Below the pieces are notes generated by a model. It worked only from the letters and a program-made list of their open reading frames with translations, did no database searches and was not told the DNA's origin. Source: Frisingicoccus caecimuris (lineage in GTDB: Bacteria > Bacillota > Clostridia > Lachnospirales > Lachnospiraceae). From it: 64,000 bases of DNA. The position numbers were made by a program, and so were the translations under genes. Shown piece after piece: positions 61,528 to 64,000 of the stretch; positions within the stretch are counted from its first letter, which is position 1, and every line of letters starts with the position of its first letter. The stretch covers positions 1 to 64,000 of the forward strand of contig NZ_SLXA01000006.1 of NCBI RefSeq assembly GCF_004340975.1, written 5' to 3'.

Positions 61528-63050
61528 CACATTCCCTGCCTTTCAAATCGTATATTTGTCAAATAGCCCCGTTCCCCAAGATCGATTCTCTCCTCCGGCA
61601 AAAATTCCAGTATAAATTTCAAATCCTCATATTCTTTATCCCGATTCCCGCGCACCAGTTCGGCCATGACTTCTTCCAAAAATGTATCCGGATCATCACG
61701 AATATGGGCCAGGTCATAATAATCCTTCTGGCTCAGATGCACCAGAAAGGCATAATAATCCCCATTCCTGAGAATCGTATCCGTAAATTTCATGACATAA
61801 AAATAGTGAAGTTCGGACAGAGTCAGGCTCTTTCTCTGCAAAAGCAGATCAAACAAAATCTTCAAAAGCAACCGATGATTATGACGGATTCGCACTTCTT
61901 CTGTCTCATCCTCAAAAACATAAGTTTCTTCATCACCGGCCGGAATCGCCTCCCCTGTCTCTTCATCCTCCGAGCGACAGGTCATTAAATCTTCCAGCCG
62001 TCCGAACTGAAAAGTTTTTCGAATTTTCAATCCAAATAGTGGTGATGTCATGGCCTCCAGCAGCCGGATATCATCCTTTTCCATAGCTTTTCGGAGCAAA
62101 TCCGAAAAATCCATCGTACGCCGAAAACGACTCCGTTTCGCCTTCAGCATCATCTCGTCCGCCTGAACCTGAAGATTTGTGCAGGTTTTCAGCAAGGCCT
62201 CATGACGGTCCATCGCCTTTTTCAATTCCTGATTCAGATAGTAAATCTCCTCCATAGTCTGGGGCTGATAATGTTCCTCCCTGGCTCTTAGAAGCGCCTT
62301 TTTTACCAGTTCCAGATTGGTATCAAAGAGCTTCTGTTCCTCGTCAAACCATTGAAGTCCTTTTTTAGAAAATGTTTCCAACGCCTCCATGCCCTCAAAA
62401 ATATTATGGCTGAGCAATGTGACGATCTCGCCTTGTTGCAGCATCAGCCGGGTAACTTCACTGTTGATCCGGCGAATCACATCCACGCCGCCGCGGAAAT
62501 TTTTCGAACAAATCATTTTTTCCAGCAGAATCTGCTGAATACTGATCCTGCTCTTCTCCTTCGTCTCCTTTGTTTCCAGATAGAACTCAATACCGTCCGA
62601 CGAAATGGAGTAACATATTTCTCCCTCCTGATAGCTGCTCTCAAGCAATCGGGTCCTTCCCTGCTTCATGCACCGTTTCTTTGGATCATAATATTCAAAA
62701 TAAAAAGGACGGCCCTCATTAGTCAGCTTATCAAATATGTACTGGATCAGAGCCGCAGAGGCATCTTCATCCTCCTCAAAATCAAAATCTCTAACAAGAA
62801 GCTCCCGAAGAAAGTTCTCATAATCTCTGTATATTACTTTTCGGTCGTTAAAACTGTTTTCCTCAATAAAAAAACGGAGGACCGCCATGGTGACATACCC
62901 CATATCAATCCTTTCATAACGGCCTTCCCTGAACTGATTCAGAGAATGATCGCAAAGTCTGAAAAACGGATAAAACTTTTTCAGATTCACCATCCGTTCT
63001 TCATGCTCATCAATGATATCATGGATTAAGATATGGGATTCTGTCCTCAT
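61527..63050 (-). CDS. MukF/JetA-like kleisin
   Basis: A 507-residue protein with a winged-helix-like N-terminus (about 30-170), a helical middle with coiled-coil sequence (about 230-330) and a C-terminal part with an acidic stretch. Its length and place as the first of the SMC-type trio match JetA/MukF. AAGGAGG lies 5 bp before the ATG. It starts 15 bp after a small membrane-protein gene. Confidence 0.78.
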   Translation of the reverse strand: MRTESHILIHDIIDEHEERMVNLKKFYPFFRLCDHSLNQFREGRYERIDMGYVTMAVLRFFIEENSFNDRKVIYRDYENFLRELLVRDFDFEEDEDASAALIQYIFDKLTNEGRPFYFEYYDPKKRCMKQGRTRLLESSYQEGEICYSISSDGIEFYLETKETKEKSRISIQQILLEKMICSKNFRGGVDVIRRINSEVTRLMLQQGEIVTLLSHNIFEGMEALETFSKKGLQWFDEEQKLFDTNLELVKKALLRAREEHYQPQTMEEIYYLNQELKKAMDRHEALLKTCTNLQVQADEMMLKAKRSRFRRTMDFSDLLRKAMEKDDIRLLEAMTSPLFGLKIRKTFQFGRLEDLMTCRSEDEETGEAIPAGDEETYVFEDETEEVRIRHNHRLLLKILFDLLLQRKSLTLSELHYFYVMKFTDTILRNGDYYAFLVHLSQKDYYDLAHIRDDPDTFLEEVMAELVRGNRDKEYEDLKFILEFLPEERIDLGERGYLTNIRFERQGM

Positions 63051-63065
63051 AGGAGCCTCCTTGCA

Positions 63066-63602
63066 TTAACAAATATATTTTTGAATAACACCAATTAATT
63101 GTTCTTCCTGGGAAGAATCATAGCGAATCAAAAAGGTATTGCCCTTAAACTGCCGCGGTTTGATCAGATATGCCTTAAATCCGCCCTTCGGCAGTCTGTC
63201 TACCGACCGAATGTCGCTCCACGGCACGTAGCCATAATCATGTACGAGAATACCATTCGTAAAAATCTTTGTCGGGCTGATGGTTCGAACCGCCAGGAAA
63301 AACAACAGGCCGGCGATGAGAATCACCGCTCCCGTAAGCACCGAGTAGTAACTCTCCGGCATATTCGCAGTCGGCGTATTTTTCTCCGTAAAAAGCCGAA
63401 TAATAACAACAATGCCGACAGCCAGAATAAATATCAGTGTCAGCCATTCATTTCTTGGCTGCTTCACAGTGATCAGTTTTTCTCCATAGGATTTATCCAC
63501 ATGAACAGCTTTCCAGATCTGAGTCAGAAAAAAAATCAGGAAGCCGATAGCAGCCAGAATAAACGCACCTCCATGAGCCAGTTGATTAATGATTTCATTC
63601 AT
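63066..63602 (-). CDS. Small membrane protein with a PH-like end, unknown function
   Basis: A 178-residue protein with membrane helices near residues 12-32, 52-72 and 88-105 and a soluble C-terminal part of about 70 residues (VPWSDIRSVDRLPKGGFKAY) that looks PH-like, as in DUF5673-type proteins. The layout recalls the protein at 6588-7148, though clear homology is not visible. It lies 21 bp after the PTS gene and 15 bp before jetA, so it may be co-transcribed with the SMC genes. Confidence 0.6.
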   Translation of the reverse strand: MNEIINQLAHGGAFILAAIGFLIFFLTQIWKAVHVDKSYGEKLITVKQPRNEWLTLIFILAVGIVVIIRLFTEKNTPTANMPESYYSVLTGAVILIAGLLFFLAVRTISPTKIFTNGILVHDYGYVPWSDIRSVDRLPKGGFKAYLIKPRQFKGNTFLIRYDSSQEEQLIGVIQKYIC

Positions 63603-63623
63603 TGTGTGTTTCCCCTTTCGCTT

Positions 63624-64000
63624 CTATACGTTTAACTTCATATCCCCATTTCGGATATAGCCCATTTTCCGCATACCCTGGGCAACCCCCATTGTAACGA
63701 CCGCCGGTAAAAGAAAATGAAAAACCATAATTTTTATCAATACAAGCACCGGTGATTCCATAGCCACCATCGTCTGATAAGTCATGATCGACCCCACCAG
63801 ACCTGAAGTTCCCATGCCCGAACCCGTGGCATTGTTCACCATATGGAACAACGGTGATATGGCGATCGGTCCAAGGAGCGCCGACGACAAAATGGACGGA
63901 ACCCATATCAAAGGTCTCCGAACAATATTCGGCACCTGGAGCATGCTCGTCCCAAGTCCCTGGGATAAAAGTCCTCCCAAACCATTATCCCGATAACTGA
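63624..64000 (-). CDS. PTS IIC-type membrane permease, C-terminal part (runs off the window)
   Basis: The frame stays open to the right edge at 64000, so only the last 125 or so residues are present. The opening GLGTSMLQVPNIVRRPLIW and the later GSGMGTSGLVGSIM match the PTS_EIIC_2 family of phosphotransferase permeases. About three membrane helices follow. The substrate is unknown. A TTG at 63980 could be read as a start, but the upstream residues (RDNGLGGLLSQ) belong to the family as well. Confidence 0.82.
   Translation of the reverse strand, partial: SYRDNGLGGLLSQGLGTSMLQVPNIVRRPLIWVPSILSSALLGPIAISPLFHMVNNATGSGMGTSGLVGSIMTYQTMVAMESPVLVLIKIMVFHFLLPAVVTMGVAQGMRKMGYIRNGDMKLNV

Noticed and set aside
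56433-63050. Calling the SMC trio a complete Wadjet defence system
   Set aside because: No JetD nuclease is present in the window, and housekeeping condensins of similar layout exist, so defence function is not supported.

Overview
The window looks like a chromosome segment of an anaerobic, low-to-mid GC Firmicute of class Clostridia, most likely a butyrate-forming Lachnospiraceae member. The evidence is bcd/etf-type operons very close to clostridial butyryl-CoA dehydrogenase systems, a BofA sporulation protein, SAM-I and TPP riboswitches, a Gram-positive Tad pilus locus without a secretin, an archaeal-type proline-tRNA ligase, and AGGAGG-like ribosome binding sites. No rRNA, tRNA, insertion sequence, prophage or CRISPR array was seen. 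Genus cannot be fixed from the sequence alone. Most genes lie on the minus strand, so most operons read from high to low coordinates.

Region by region. (1) 51-6318: a minus-strand operon acyl-CoA dehydrogenase - etfB - etfA - CoA-transferase - GntP permease. It is preceded by an apparent sigma-54 promoter and a concentric 42-bp palindrome at the usual enhancer distance. (2) 6527-10636: a TPP-riboswitch-controlled thiamin-pyrimidine salvage operon (tenA, thiZ, thiX, thiY) plus a small membrane protein. (3) 10591-12224: a GT2 glycosyltransferase, moaC and a tiny plus-strand transcription unit. (4) 12250-17751: a GntR regulator, then a GlcD-type 2-hydroxyacid dehydrogenase, a second acyl-CoA dehydrogenase and a second etfBA pair. 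A consensus promoter with a GntR-type operator lies in front of the dehydrogenase. (5) 17760-24896: proS, a pseudouridine synthase, a two-component system, metK behind a SAM-I riboswitch, and murA. (6) 24963-34926: a YfhO-family membrane protein, aroK, a Y-family polymerase, a flavin reductase, two tandem CBS/DRTGG family II pyrophosphatases and pgi. (7) 35011-40746: mtnN, a TSCPD protein coupled to murG, an orphan soluble histidine kinase, a HIT protein and a glycerol-1-phosphate dehydrogenase. (8) 40743-49428: a ten-gene Tad/Flp pilus operon. (9) 49671-55594: bofA and a glycogen operon (TPR/degenerate AAA+ protein, GH13 enzyme, glgB). (10) 55595-56432: an AT-rich gap with a strong promoter and terminator but no clear gene. 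(11) 56433-64000: a MukBEF/Wadjet-like SMC operon without a recognisable JetD nuclease, a membrane protein, and the end of a PTS IIC permease that runs off the window.

How the genes work together. The two etf clusters suggest two routes into enoyl-CoA reduction. One takes up an organic acid and activates it by CoA transfer before reduction. The other appears to pass electrons from a 2-hydroxyacid such as lactate through Etf to an acyl-CoA dehydrogenase. The strongest candidates for something new are the sigma-54/enhancer architecture in front of the first cluster, the JetD-less SMC operon, the degenerate AAA+ protein paired with a glycogen branching enzyme that carries a lysine/arginine-rich tail, and the promoter-driven non-coding or decayed unit at 55700-56276.
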